Origin: Paraglaciecola marina
GTDB taxonomy: Bacteria > Pseudomonadota > Gammaproteobacteria > Enterobacterales > Alteromonadaceae
DNA: 64,000 nt
Direction: 5' to 3'
Assembly: GCF_004360155.1 (NCBI RefSeq)
Contig: NZ_SAIS01000007.1
Span: forward strand, 186,001-250,000
Part shown: positions 29,773-38,275 of the stretch, in pieces
How the letters are laid out: every line of letters begins with the position of its first letter
How positions within the stretch are numbered: the stretch's first letter is position 1
Notes under the pieces: model-generated
Database searches by the model: none
What the model saw: only the letters and a program-made list of their open reading frames with translations
What the model was told of the DNA's origin: nothing
Made by a program: the position numbers and the translations under genes

Positions 29773-31134
29773 GTGAGTAATTCAGACCTTAATAATATCA
29801 ATGTCGCCAAGTTTGGCGGCACCAGTGTGGCAAATTTTGGAGCGATGGAAAATTGCGCCAATATAGTTAAAAACAATCCGGCAACACGTGTGGTTGTGGT
29901 AAGTGCATCTGCCGGTGTCACTAATTTATTGGTTGATATTGCTAATACTGCAATGTCTAAAGAGCAAATTAGACAAAGGTTAGCTGATATCGAAGCGATT
30001 CAATATGCCATAGTAGCTGACTTAGAGAATGCTGATGAAGTTGTCGATAAATTAGAACAATTATTAACATCGCTAACTGATTTAGCCTTACATGAAGAAA
30101 TTATTCATCGAGCTGATTTAAAGGATGCCTTGTTATCTCATGGTGAAAGAATGTCATCTCTGTTGTTTAGTCAGGTATTAAAACAAGTAGGAGTGGTGGC
30201 TGAAAACTTTGACGTTCGCAACGTGCTTAAAACTGATAATCAGTTTGGTAAAGCAACTCCGGATTTAGAGCAAATCAAAACTGCAACACAAAGTATTATG
30301 CAGCCTTCTTTGGCAAACACAGTGTTTGTAACTCAAGGGTTTATTGGCTCTGATGCTGATGGTAATACCACCACACTTGGCCGCGGTGGTTCAGATTTTA
30401 CTGCGGCTTTGCTAGCTGAAGCATTAGATGCTGCTACCTGTGAAATATGGACCGATGTTATTGGTGTGTATACCACAGACCCACGTATTACAGACGCAGC
30501 TCGACCTCTACCAGAATTGAGTTTTGAAGAAGCGGCAGAAATGGCAACCTTTGGCGCTAAAGTACTTCACCCTGCGACTATGGAGCCAGCGTTACGTCAA
30601 AATATTAAAGTGTTTGTTGGTTCTAGTAGAGAGCCAGAAAAGGGCGGAACCTGGATTGTTAAGGACTGTGAAACTGAACCCGCATATCGCGCAATTACCC
30701 GTCGCAAAGAGCAGGTTATGGTGACAGTGAAAACGCCAAAAATGATGTATGCACAAGGCTTTTTGCAAAAAGTATTTACTATTATTGCGAAGCACAAATT
30801 GAGTGTTGATTTAATAACAACTTCAGAAATTTGTGTATCTTTCACCTTAGATAACCCCGCCAATTCTGTTTTAGAGCGTTTAAACCAGGCAACTATTGAA
30901 GAGCTGGGGCAATTTTGTGAGGTACTAGTAGAAGAAAATTATGACCTAGTAACAGTGGTAGGCAACAATATGCACAGCGCCGCTGGTGTTTCGAGTAAGA
31001 TTTTTGCTGCGGTAGCAGATTATAATTTACGTATGATTTGTTATGGTGCTAACCCTCATAACTTGTCTGTATTAGTAAGTGATAAAGATAGCAGCGATGT
31101 TGTCTGTGCCTTGCATGATGCTTTGTTTACTTAA
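29773..31134 (+). CDS. lysC: Lysine-sensitive-type aspartate kinase (aspartokinase III)
   Basis: LysC phosphorylates aspartate, the first step towards lysine, threonine, methionine and diaminopimelate. At 453 aa it matches E. coli LysC (449) and has no homoserine dehydrogenase domain. The kinase core shows VAKFGGTSVANFGAM near the N-terminus, FVTQGFIGSDADGNTTTLGR (about 177-196) and GSDFTAALLAEAL. C-terminal ACT domains follow from about residue 310 (VMVTVKTPKM, LSVDLITTSE). The start is GTG. I looked for a lysine riboswitch in the 225-bp leader and did not see one. A hairpin terminator follows the gene. Confidence 0.93.
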   Translation: MSNSDLNNINVAKFGGTSVANFGAMENCANIVKNNPATRVVVVSASAGVTNLLVDIANTAMSKEQIRQRLADIEAIQYAIVADLENADEVVDKLEQLLTSLTDLALHEEIIHRADLKDALLSHGERMSSLLFSQVLKQVGVVAENFDVRNVLKTDNQFGKATPDLEQIKTATQSIMQPSLANTVFVTQGFIGSDADGNTTTLGRGGSDFTAALLAEALDAATCEIWTDVIGVYTTDPRITDAARPLPELSFEEAAEMATFGAKVLHPATMEPALRQNIKVFVGSSREPEKGGTWIVKDCETEPAYRAITRRKEQVMVTVKTPKMMYAQGFLQKVFTIIAKHKLSVDLITTSEICVSFTLDNPANSVLERLNQATIEELGQFCEVLVEENYDLVTVVGNNMHSAAGVSSKIFAAVADYNLRMICYGANPHNLSVLVSDKDSSDVVCALHDALFT

Positions 31135-31185
31135 AAACGATTAACTCAGGCTTATAGTTAGCCTAGTTTTATAGAGATTGATTTG

Positions 31186-31211
31186 AAAAACGCCACACGT
31201 GGCGTTTTTTT
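31186..31211 (+). terminator. Rho-independent terminator after lysC
   Basis: AAAAACGCCA, loop CACG, TGGCGTTTTTT forms a compact stem with a T-run, about 50 bp after the lysC stop. Confidence 0.85.
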
Positions 31212-31332
31212 GTATCTGGCATTCAATACCTTTTCCTAGTTTACAATTTAATACACTTTCTTTTAGAGTTTACTCTTGAGTAATAGTAAGGTTGCGCCCG
31301 AAAATTTTATTTTAATTTTGAAGGATAACTTA

Positions 31333-33216
31333 ATGAATAAGAAAGCCTTATTCGGTTTTATAGCGTTATGTAGTTACATGATGTTGACAGCATTTGTACA
31401 TGCTGCAGAGACTAAAGAAGCAGACAAAAGAGCAGAGTACATTCGCTCACACTTTGCTAAATATGAATATCAAATTCCCATGCGAGACGGTGTAAAGCTA
31501 TTTACATCTGTGTACGTCCCTTACGATAAGTCATCAGAATATCCCATTTTAATGCAGCGCACTCCTTACCGTGTTGCTCCTTATGGTGCTGATAAATACA
31601 AAACCAAATTAGGGCCGAGCGATATTTTTGAAAAAGAAGGCTTTATTTTTGTGTTTCAGGATGTCCGTGGTAAGTTTATGTCTGAGGGTGAGTACGTCAA
31701 TATGCGTCCGCAGGATGCCGGTGACAAAGGTGGTGATGCCGTAGATGATGCCACAGATACCTACGACACTATCGACTGGTTAATTAAACATGTCCCAAAC
31801 AACAACGGCAAAGTTGGTATGTGGGGCACCTCTTACCCTGGTTATTATACTTCGGTTGGAGCTATTAACAGCCATAAAGCGCTTAAAGCTATTTCTCCTC
31901 AGGCCCCAATTGCCAACTGGTTTTACGATGACTTTCACCGTAATGGCGCATTTTCTACACCTATGGCTTTTATTTTCTTCGATACCTTTGATAAGCAGCG
32001 TGAAGGACAGTTTGCATATTGGCCAGAAGGTATGAAATCAAAAACTCCTGACGGCTATGACTTTTTCCGTAAATTAGGGCCTTTAAGCAACGTTAATAAA
32101 GATTATTTTCATGGGGAGCGACCTTTCTGGAATGAACTAACAGAGCATCCTAATTATGATGAATATTGGCAGGCGCGTAATGTATTACCCCATCTTAAAA
32201 ATGTAAAACCTGCCACCTTGGTTGTGGGGGGCTGGTACGACACTGAAGATTTATATGGTCCACTCGCTACTTATGAGAAAATGTCTAAAGGTAATAAAAA
32301 AGACAATGTTCATATCATTATGGGCCCATGGTATCACGGCCAATGGAATGCTAAAGATGGTAGTAAAATGGGCGAAGCTCAGTTTGGATTTAATACCAGT
32401 GCATGGTTTCAAGAGCATATTCTCTTGCCGTTTTTCAAACATAATCTAAAAGGTACAAAAGCTGAACCCTTAGCTACCGCTACTATGTTCGAAACAGGCG
32501 CTAATCGCTGGCGTGAATTCGATACTTGGCCTCCTGAGCAAGGTGAGGATGTTGTGTTATATATGGGCGCTGGAGAAAAGTTGCTAACTCAAAAAGAGTC
32601 ATTGGGTGGTTCGAGTGATTACATTAGTGATCCAAGTAAACCTGTTCCTCATTCAGATAAAGTAAGTCGCGGCTGGGACAGACCTTATATGGCCGAAGAT
32701 CAACGCTTTACTGCTCGGCGCACAGACGTATTAGTGTTTAACGGTGAGGTAGCAACAGAAGACCAAACCATTGCTGGTGCAATTGACATCGATTTGTGGG
32801 TGTCTACTGACCAAAGTGCGGGTGACTTTGTCGTTAAATTGGTGGATGTGTTTCCTGGTGTAGATGAAACTTCAAATAAAGTAGACAAAGAGACAGGTAA
32901 CCGTCATGAGTTAGTGCGTTGGGGCATCATCCGCGGCCGGTTTAGAAACAGTATGAGTCAGCCAGAACCCTTTGAGCCTAATAAGCCTACCTTGGTGAAG
33001 TTTGAGCTACTTGATGTTCTGCACACCATCAAGCGTGGGCATAAGTTGCAAATTCAAGTGCAAAGCAGCATGTTTCCGTTTATGGATATGAACCCACAGA
33101 AATACGTTGATAACATCTTTGAAGCTAAGCCTGAAGACTATGTAAAAGCGCAACACAGGCTTTACCATAGTGAACAATACCCTAGTGCTATTACGTTTAG
33201 AGTAATTGAACATTAG
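31333..33216 (+). CDS. Exported CocE/NonD-family hydrolase
   Basis: A secreted or periplasmic alpha/beta hydrolase of the CocE/X-Pro dipeptidyl-peptidase S15 type. A signal peptide (about 1-24, ending VHAAE) is followed by the hydrolase core with YQIPMRDGVKLFTSVYVPYD. The nucleophile lies in GMWGTSYPGYY (Ser near 167), the acid in GGWYDTEDLYGP and the His in MGPWYHGQW. The C-terminal jelly-roll-like domain (from about 410) is typical. ATG 31333 was chosen because AAGGA lies just upstream and a clean signal peptide follows; a TTG at 31276 would hide it. Members cleave acyl esters, amides or peptides; the substrate here is unknown. Confidence 0.88.
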   Translation: MNKKALFGFIALCSYMMLTAFVHAAETKEADKRAEYIRSHFAKYEYQIPMRDGVKLFTSVYVPYDKSSEYPILMQRTPYRVAPYGADKYKTKLGPSDIFEKEGFIFVFQDVRGKFMSEGEYVNMRPQDAGDKGGDAVDDATDTYDTIDWLIKHVPNNNGKVGMWGTSYPGYYTSVGAINSHKALKAISPQAPIANWFYDDFHRNGAFSTPMAFIFFDTFDKQREGQFAYWPEGMKSKTPDGYDFFRKLGPLSNVNKDYFHGERPFWNELTEHPNYDEYWQARNVLPHLKNVKPATLVVGGWYDTEDLYGPLATYEKMSKGNKKDNVHIIMGPWYHGQWNAKDGSKMGEAQFGFNTSAWFQEHILLPFFKHNLKGTKAEPLATATMFETGANRWREFDTWPPEQGEDVVLYMGAGEKLLTQKESLGGSSDYISDPSKPVPHSDKVSRGWDRPYMAEDQRFTARRTDVLVFNGEVATEDQTIAGAIDIDLWVSTDQSAGDFVVKLVDVFPGVDETSNKVDKETGNRHELVRWGIIRGRFRNSMSQPEPFEPNKPTLVKFELLDVLHTIKRGHKLQIQVQSSMFPFMDMNPQKYVDNIFEAKPEDYVKAQHRLYHSEQYPSAITFRVIEH

Positions 33217-33233
33217 GAGCTTTTGGACGTAAC

Positions 33234-33249
33234 TGTATTTTTGTACCGA
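33234..33249 (+). repeat. 16-bp direct repeat, left copy
   Basis: TGTATTTTTGTACCGA is identical to 35288-35303. The two copies bracket the TPR-sulfotransferase gene. The left copy runs into a 12-bp inverted repeat. Confidence 0.6.
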
Positions 33250-33279
33250 CAAAGAAAACATAGGTTACTTTGTCGGTAC
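33243..33279. repeat. 12-bp inverted repeat between convergent genes
   Basis: GTACCGACAAAG and CTTTGTCGGTAC are perfect 12-base arms around a 13-base loop. No U-tract follows on either strand, so it is an atypical terminator at best. It lies between the CocE-like and TPR-sulfotransferase stops. Confidence 0.6.
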
Positions 33280-33288
33280 TGTTGGTTA

Positions 33289-35262
33289 TCATTTTGAAGT
33301 GAAAGCTCTTATGAGTGGGGTTAAGTTTTTCTCAAAGTTTTTCCACTGGTCTTTGGCGGTACTATTAATTGGTTGGCGCACTTGTTCTGAGCTAGGGGTT
33401 TTAATTGTACGTTTGGTTTTATGAAAATCTAAACAGTTTGTTTCAAAAGGTAATTGGCAAAAGTCGAGCATTCGTCTAACTTCACCTTCTAAGTCTTCTA
33501 TTACATCTTCGTGCTGCACTCGCAACACAAACCCTGGTAACACTTCCTCCCAGTGCTTCATTAGTGACTGATAAGATTGATAATAGTGAGCCATGTTTTC
33601 TAAGTCGTAAGAAAACTCTTGGCCTTCGGCAAATAGTTGTTTGTATCCACTGAAACAACATGCAATTGGGTCTCGCCTTGCATCAATGACCTTGGCATTA
33701 GGTAATATGCATTTTATTAACCCGATGTGCATAAAGTTATTTGGCATTTTATCTATAAAAAACGCTGCGCCTTGGCGGTAACATTGAGTCTGTTCGATAA
33801 ATTGTTGTCCAAATCTGGCGAAATAGGTGTTGTCTATTTGTTCTACTATGTGTGGGTAGCCACCTTTACTACTGCTTAACTTTGCAGCTAGCCCTAGTAT
33901 GTTGTGTAGCTCCATAGTGCCATCTACTTGAGAGTGAGAAGCGAGGATTTGTTCAAGCAATGTAGAGCCCGCTCGAGGTAATCCAAGAATAAATATAGGC
34001 GCAGGGTTGTTGTCTCCAACATTTTTGTGAGACTCAAAAAAGGCTGATGTAAATACCGATTTTTGCGCATTAATTTGTTCACTGAGTTTCGCTTTAGAAT
34101 AATGACTTAGCTGATTCTTTAATTTATTCCCCTGTCTGTAATGATTAAATGCGATATCGAACTGTTTGCTGTCTTCATAGGTTTTAGCCAATGCAAATTC
34201 AAAATGTACCCTGTCGTCTTGTTTGACATCAGGCTTTTCTAGTTGGGCCTGCATTTGCGTTAACTCGTGTTTGGTAAAGCGATAAGTTTTAGTATTAGCT
34301 AAACTCCAATAGGCATCACCAAAGTCAGCTCGAATAGTGTAAGCCGCTTGATAGGCGGTAACAGCTTGCTTTATGTCTCCATTTGCTTTGTGAGCGTGAC
34401 CTAATAATAGTTGCATACCAGGTAAATTATGATGTTGTTTAAGTATCTGCTGATAGATAACAATAGCTTGCTCAACTTCTCCAATTCCCACCATAGCCCC
34501 GGCCTTTGCTGCAAGGTATTGAGGGTGCTCTGCTTGTTTGCTCAGTAATAATTGAGCCTGCTCTTTAGCTTGTGAAAATTTACCTAACTTAGAGAATAGT
34601 TGCACCAGTGCTAATCTTGCATCTAAGTGATCTGGGTGTATTTCAATGCAACTTTCTAACAGAAACTCAGCTTCATGGTATAGCTTTAATTTAAGACCAA
34701 TTTCGGCGAGTAGCATCATAGCTTCTACATGATGCTTGTGCTTTTGCAGAAAACGCCGGCAAACAGTATCCGCAAGTGCTAATTTTCCTTCATACATTAA
34801 ATCCTGTGCGCCACGTATTTCGACAGGTAACGTTGAAAGTTGTGCTATTTTTTGTTCAGCGGCCTGCTGTCCTGATGTTTGTGCATACTCTTGATACAAA
34901 GGCGCTAATTTTTGCCAACTTGCTAGAAGTGCAGGATTCAAACGTGTGGCTTTTGCGAATGCCATGGCAGCCTTGGGTTTATCTGCAGCACTTAAACTTA
35001 GATAACCTAGCTCTTGGTAGGCTCTGGCATGATTAGGGTTTAAGTTAATTAACTGGTCGATGGTTTTTGTTGCTTCTGCTATTTTCCCTTTGCTACGCTG
35101 AGCTACGGCAAGTAAATAGTTAGCTTCTATTTTTGCTTCTACAGGAAGTGCTGTTGCTAATAACTTTTGAGCTAATTGTATAGCTTTATCGATATTGTTT
35201 GACTGTAATGCACGTTTTATTTCGTCAACATTTAAATCGGTTTGGCTGGCGTTAGTATTCAC
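33289..35262 (-). CDS. TPR-repeat sulfotransferase (657 aa)
   Basis: The N-terminal two thirds (about 1-370) is built of tetratricopeptide repeats such as ALPVEAKIEANYLLAVAQRS and NPNHARAYQELGYLSLSAAD. The C-terminal third is a PAPS-dependent sulfotransferase. The 5'-phosphosulfate loop is LGLPRAGSTLLEQIL (about 424-438) and the 3'-phosphate region is DARRDPIACCFSGYKQL (about 535-551). There is no signal peptide. It likely transfers sulfate from PAPS to a protein or glycan; the acceptor is unknown. It follows a large TonB receptor on the same strand, but a terminator lies between, so co-transcription is uncertain. A 16-bp direct repeat brackets the gene. Confidence 0.87.
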   Translation of the reverse strand: MNTNASQTDLNVDEIKRALQSNNIDKAIQLAQKLLATALPVEAKIEANYLLAVAQRSKGKIAEATKTIDQLINLNPNHARAYQELGYLSLSAADKPKAAMAFAKATRLNPALLASWQKLAPLYQEYAQTSGQQAAEQKIAQLSTLPVEIRGAQDLMYEGKLALADTVCRRFLQKHKHHVEAMMLLAEIGLKLKLYHEAEFLLESCIEIHPDHLDARLALVQLFSKLGKFSQAKEQAQLLLSKQAEHPQYLAAKAGAMVGIGEVEQAIVIYQQILKQHHNLPGMQLLLGHAHKANGDIKQAVTAYQAAYTIRADFGDAYWSLANTKTYRFTKHELTQMQAQLEKPDVKQDDRVHFEFALAKTYEDSKQFDIAFNHYRQGNKLKNQLSHYSKAKLSEQINAQKSVFTSAFFESHKNVGDNNPAPIFILGLPRAGSTLLEQILASHSQVDGTMELHNILGLAAKLSSSKGGYPHIVEQIDNTYFARFGQQFIEQTQCYRQGAAFFIDKMPNNFMHIGLIKCILPNAKVIDARRDPIACCFSGYKQLFAEGQEFSYDLENMAHYYQSYQSLMKHWEEVLPGFVLRVQHEDVIEDLEGEVRRMLDFCQLPFETNCLDFHKTKRTIKTPSSEQVRQPINSTAKDQWKNFEKNLTPLIRAFTSK

Positions 35263-35287
35263 GTGTTACCTCAATGTCATTCTGGTT

Positions 35288-35303
35288 TGTATTTTTGTAC
35301 CGA
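35288..35303 (+). repeat. 16-bp direct repeat, right copy
   Basis: TGTATTTTTGTACCGA is identical to 33234-33249. This copy is on the 5' side of the TPR-sulfotransferase gene. Confidence 0.6.
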
Positions 35304-35334
35304 TAAAATAAAGGCAAGCCCAAAGCTTGCCTTT
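35303..35334 (-). terminator. Rho-independent terminator of the second TonB receptor
   Basis: AAAGGCAAGC and GCTTGCCTTT pair around a 5-base loop, followed in the minus direction by TTTATTTTA. It lies 22 bp after the receptor stop. Confidence 0.78.
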
Positions 35335-35355
35335 ATGACTTACTTAACAATTATT

Positions 35356-38001
35356 TTAATAGAAGTCGTAAGACAACCTCAATCCCATTGTACGAGGGCG
35401 GTTGGTTACTACCTTAGGTGTAAACTGCTGGGTATCTATATATAAAATAGCACTTTCGTCAGTTAAATTGTCAATGTATAACTCCGCTTTCCAGTCGTCT
35501 TTTGTGATGCCTACAGATACATTGGCAATTGCATAGCTATCTTGAATGTAACGGCCACCTTGAAATACATCACCGTTAGAGTCAGTAAAAGATGTGCCTG
35601 CATAAACATCGGCTTCTTTTTGGATAGACAACCCTGAACCTGTTCCATAAATTAAGCGGGTAGCATCTTCAGTTACATAAGCATCCATTGCCATTCCGGC
35701 TAAACGTTCGCCAGTATAGCTTACTGAACCATTTATATAGCCTTCGTAACCATCGTTTAATTCGAAGAAATAACGAGCCCGGATATTCCCTGAAAACTCA
35801 GCTGAGTACGGAAGTGATGCGCCTACACTTGGGGCAATACCATCTAATTCTGCGTTTACGCGACTAAGCTCTGTATCCAATAAACTGAATGCGGCATTGA
35901 TCACTAAATTATCTGTGGCTAACCAAGTAATGTCGGCATCTAGACCTTTTATATCAGCATCACCTACGTTGTCGGTAAATACCAAGAAGCTAATGTTGGT
36001 AGGGTCATAACGTGAGGTTTGCAAGTCAGTTATTTCTGAGTAATAGGCTGTTGCGTTAACTCGTAAAATACCGTCTAAGAAGTCACCTTTTAGACCAAAT
36101 TCGTAGTTATCAAGGCTATCAGTTGTAGAATAGACAGGTATTCTAAACCCTTCAAAAGCGCCACTTTGATTACTTGCTAGGCCGCCACCTACACGGTTGG
36201 TTACTGGCGGTCTAAAGCCTTCAGAGTAAGTAGTAAATAACAATATGTCGTCATTCAGTTTATAGTCTAATGATGCTTTGAAAATGGTATCGTCTACGGT
36301 TAGTGTTCCATTATTATCTAACAAACTAACATCAAGTTGCCCACTTGCGATTGCTGCTTGGATTAAGGCTGGGTCTTCACCTACCGCTTCTAACTCTGAT
36401 GCGTCTAATGTGCCAAATGCACGGATACGGCGGCTTACATCAACAGTAGTGGTTGACCCTTTAAAAGTATCGTCAATTTGATACCAACGTGCGCCAAAGG
36501 TGGCAGTTAATTTATCTGTGATGTCATATTCAGCTTGCCCAAAGACTGCAATTTGTTCAATGGTATGAGTAACATCATTCACAAAGCTGATTTCTGACGA
36601 AAAGGGTCCGCCGTCCGAATTTATCCCTTCAGTACCCACTAAGGTTCTTTGTAAATCAGTGAAAAAACCTAGCTCAGTATTTGCTATTTTGAATTGGCCA
36701 ACAGAACTCACTTCTTGGTCATCATAGAAAATTCCAGCAGTCACACGCCATGGCTTATCTACATCAGTATTAATGCGAAATTCATGAGTGACACGTGATG
36801 TGTCAGTTTCTTCTTTATAGAACTTAGTTGGGTCAACACAGACTTCGTCAGCAGGTGTTGCTGCTTCATAATGGTTACATACATAATATGCTGCAAATAA
36901 ACCACCGTTAGTATAACCAGTGTAATCAATGGTTGAACTGATTTCACGGTCGAGGTATCCACCTGTGTAAACTAAGTCTAGTTTGTCTAAGCGGCCTTCT
37001 AAGGTCCAAGTAGTTAGTCCAAATTCATCATCGTTGTCTTCTGGAACAAAACGGTTAACTGAACTTTCGCCTTCTAGGTTGGGATCGTAAGCAAACACAC
37101 CTTCGGTTTCTAGTGACTGTGCCGTATGCTGGACCAAGAATGACCAATCTTCATTAATTAAATAAGAGAGTCCAAATCTCACACCAGCGTATATTGCATC
37201 GTTAAAATCATCTTCTACTAAGGTGTCATTTTTAGGAGAAATAACCGCTGTATTTTGTGGATCACTTAATACACCACCTGAAATTCTGTCGATAACGACG
37301 GCGCTACCTATATAGCCACCTTCACCAGGCTTGTTTAAGATGTTGTCAATCCAGCCACCTTGTTTGTCATTGTATGCGACCACGCGTAACGCTAACTCAT
37401 CGGTAGGGGTGAAATTCATATAGGCTTCGACAGAGTTACTCATTTCGCCGCCCTTAGTACTGCCAATATTGACATCAAGTCCAGCAGAGAAACTAGTATG
37501 GTCTGGTTTTTTACTGATCATTCTAACGGTACCAGACTGAGAGCTTGCACCAAATAACGTACCTTGAGGCCCTGGAAGTACTTCTACTCGTTCCATGTCA
37601 GCAGCGTAGACATCTAAGTTTCTTCCTTGCATAGAAACAGGTTGTTCATCTAGGTAAAATGCTACAGAGGGTTGCAATGCTTGAACAGAAGATACGGCAA
37701 TGTTTGATTGTGAGGTAGCAGCCCCACGAATGTAAATTTCATTTTGACCAGGTCCGGTACCTTGGAAAACGACATTCGGTAGGAATTCAACATAGTCATT
37801 AAAACTTTCAACGCCAAGTGCTTCTAATGCGTCACCATTTAGTGCTGAAACAGATACTGGGACATCCTGTATAGATTCTGTCCTTTTGGTTGCGGTAACT
37901 TGGATGGTTTCTATTTGTGCTTTTGCTGCTTTTTCTTGAGCAATAGCAGGTGTTAGAGCGAGAGCTGTGACAATGGCACAGCTAATTTTAGTTTTTTTCA
38001 T
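35356..38001 (-). CDS. TonB-dependent outer-membrane receptor (881 aa)
   Basis: A signal peptide (about 1-23, ending AIAQE) is followed by a TonB-box-like ETIQVTATKR. The plug has IYIRGAATSQS, PSVAFYLDEQPVS and RVEVLPGPQGTLFGASSQSG. The long barrel ends in MGLRLSYDFY with a terminal aromatic residue. ATG 38001 was preferred over a longer frame start at 38037 because AAGG precedes it and the signal peptide begins there. The substrate is not deducible. It is divergent from a BCCT transporter and precedes a TPR-sulfotransferase. Such receptors in Alteromonadales often take up glycans, peptides or metal chelates. Confidence 0.9.
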   Translation of the reverse strand: MKKTKISCAIVTALALTPAIAQEKAAKAQIETIQVTATKRTESIQDVPVSVSALNGDALEALGVESFNDYVEFLPNVVFQGTGPGQNEIYIRGAATSQSNIAVSSVQALQPSVAFYLDEQPVSMQGRNLDVYAADMERVEVLPGPQGTLFGASSQSGTVRMISKKPDHTSFSAGLDVNIGSTKGGEMSNSVEAYMNFTPTDELALRVVAYNDKQGGWIDNILNKPGEGGYIGSAVVIDRISGGVLSDPQNTAVISPKNDTLVEDDFNDAIYAGVRFGLSYLINEDWSFLVQHTAQSLETEGVFAYDPNLEGESSVNRFVPEDNDDEFGLTTWTLEGRLDKLDLVYTGGYLDREISSTIDYTGYTNGGLFAAYYVCNHYEAATPADEVCVDPTKFYKEETDTSRVTHEFRINTDVDKPWRVTAGIFYDDQEVSSVGQFKIANTELGFFTDLQRTLVGTEGINSDGGPFSSEISFVNDVTHTIEQIAVFGQAEYDITDKLTATFGARWYQIDDTFKGSTTTVDVSRRIRAFGTLDASELEAVGEDPALIQAAIASGQLDVSLLDNNGTLTVDDTIFKASLDYKLNDDILLFTTYSEGFRPPVTNRVGGGLASNQSGAFEGFRIPVYSTTDSLDNYEFGLKGDFLDGILRVNATAYYSEITDLQTSRYDPTNISFLVFTDNVGDADIKGLDADITWLATDNLVINAAFSLLDTELSRVNAELDGIAPSVGASLPYSAEFSGNIRARYFFELNDGYEGYINGSVSYTGERLAGMAMDAYVTEDATRLIYGTGSGLSIQKEADVYAGTSFTDSNGDVFQGGRYIQDSYAIANVSVGITKDDWKAELYIDNLTDESAILYIDTQQFTPKVVTNRPRTMGLRLSYDFY

Positions 38002-38108
38002 GAGGGGAGCCTTGTGGGCTATTGCATGCAATGCCAAGGGGAGACGTTAAAGAGACCCAATTGCTAACAATTTTAAATCAGTACAATTTTTTTTCGCGCG
38101 GCGGTCAT

Positions 38109-38114
38109 ATTATA
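38109..38114 (-). promoter_or_regulatory. Candidate -10 box of the second TonB receptor
   Basis: A perfect TATAAT is read on the minus strand about 110 bp before the receptor start. No convincing -35 accompanies it. Confidence 0.3.
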
Positions 38115-38275
38115 ACCCAACAAGGCGAATATTTCCTGAGTCATTATTCTTTATCTAAAAAAGTTCAATAAATATTCATGTTTCTTGAAAAGTGTAAATC
38201 ACAGTCATTGAGTATCAAACATTTTACTGACGGGTTATATTGTGGCTATCTAAACTAATCGGTAGACACATTTAA

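Noticed and set aside
33243-33279. Canonical rho-independent terminator between the CocE-like and sulfotransferase genes
   Set aside because: The stem is perfect but no U-tract follows on either strand, so it was recorded as an inverted repeat.
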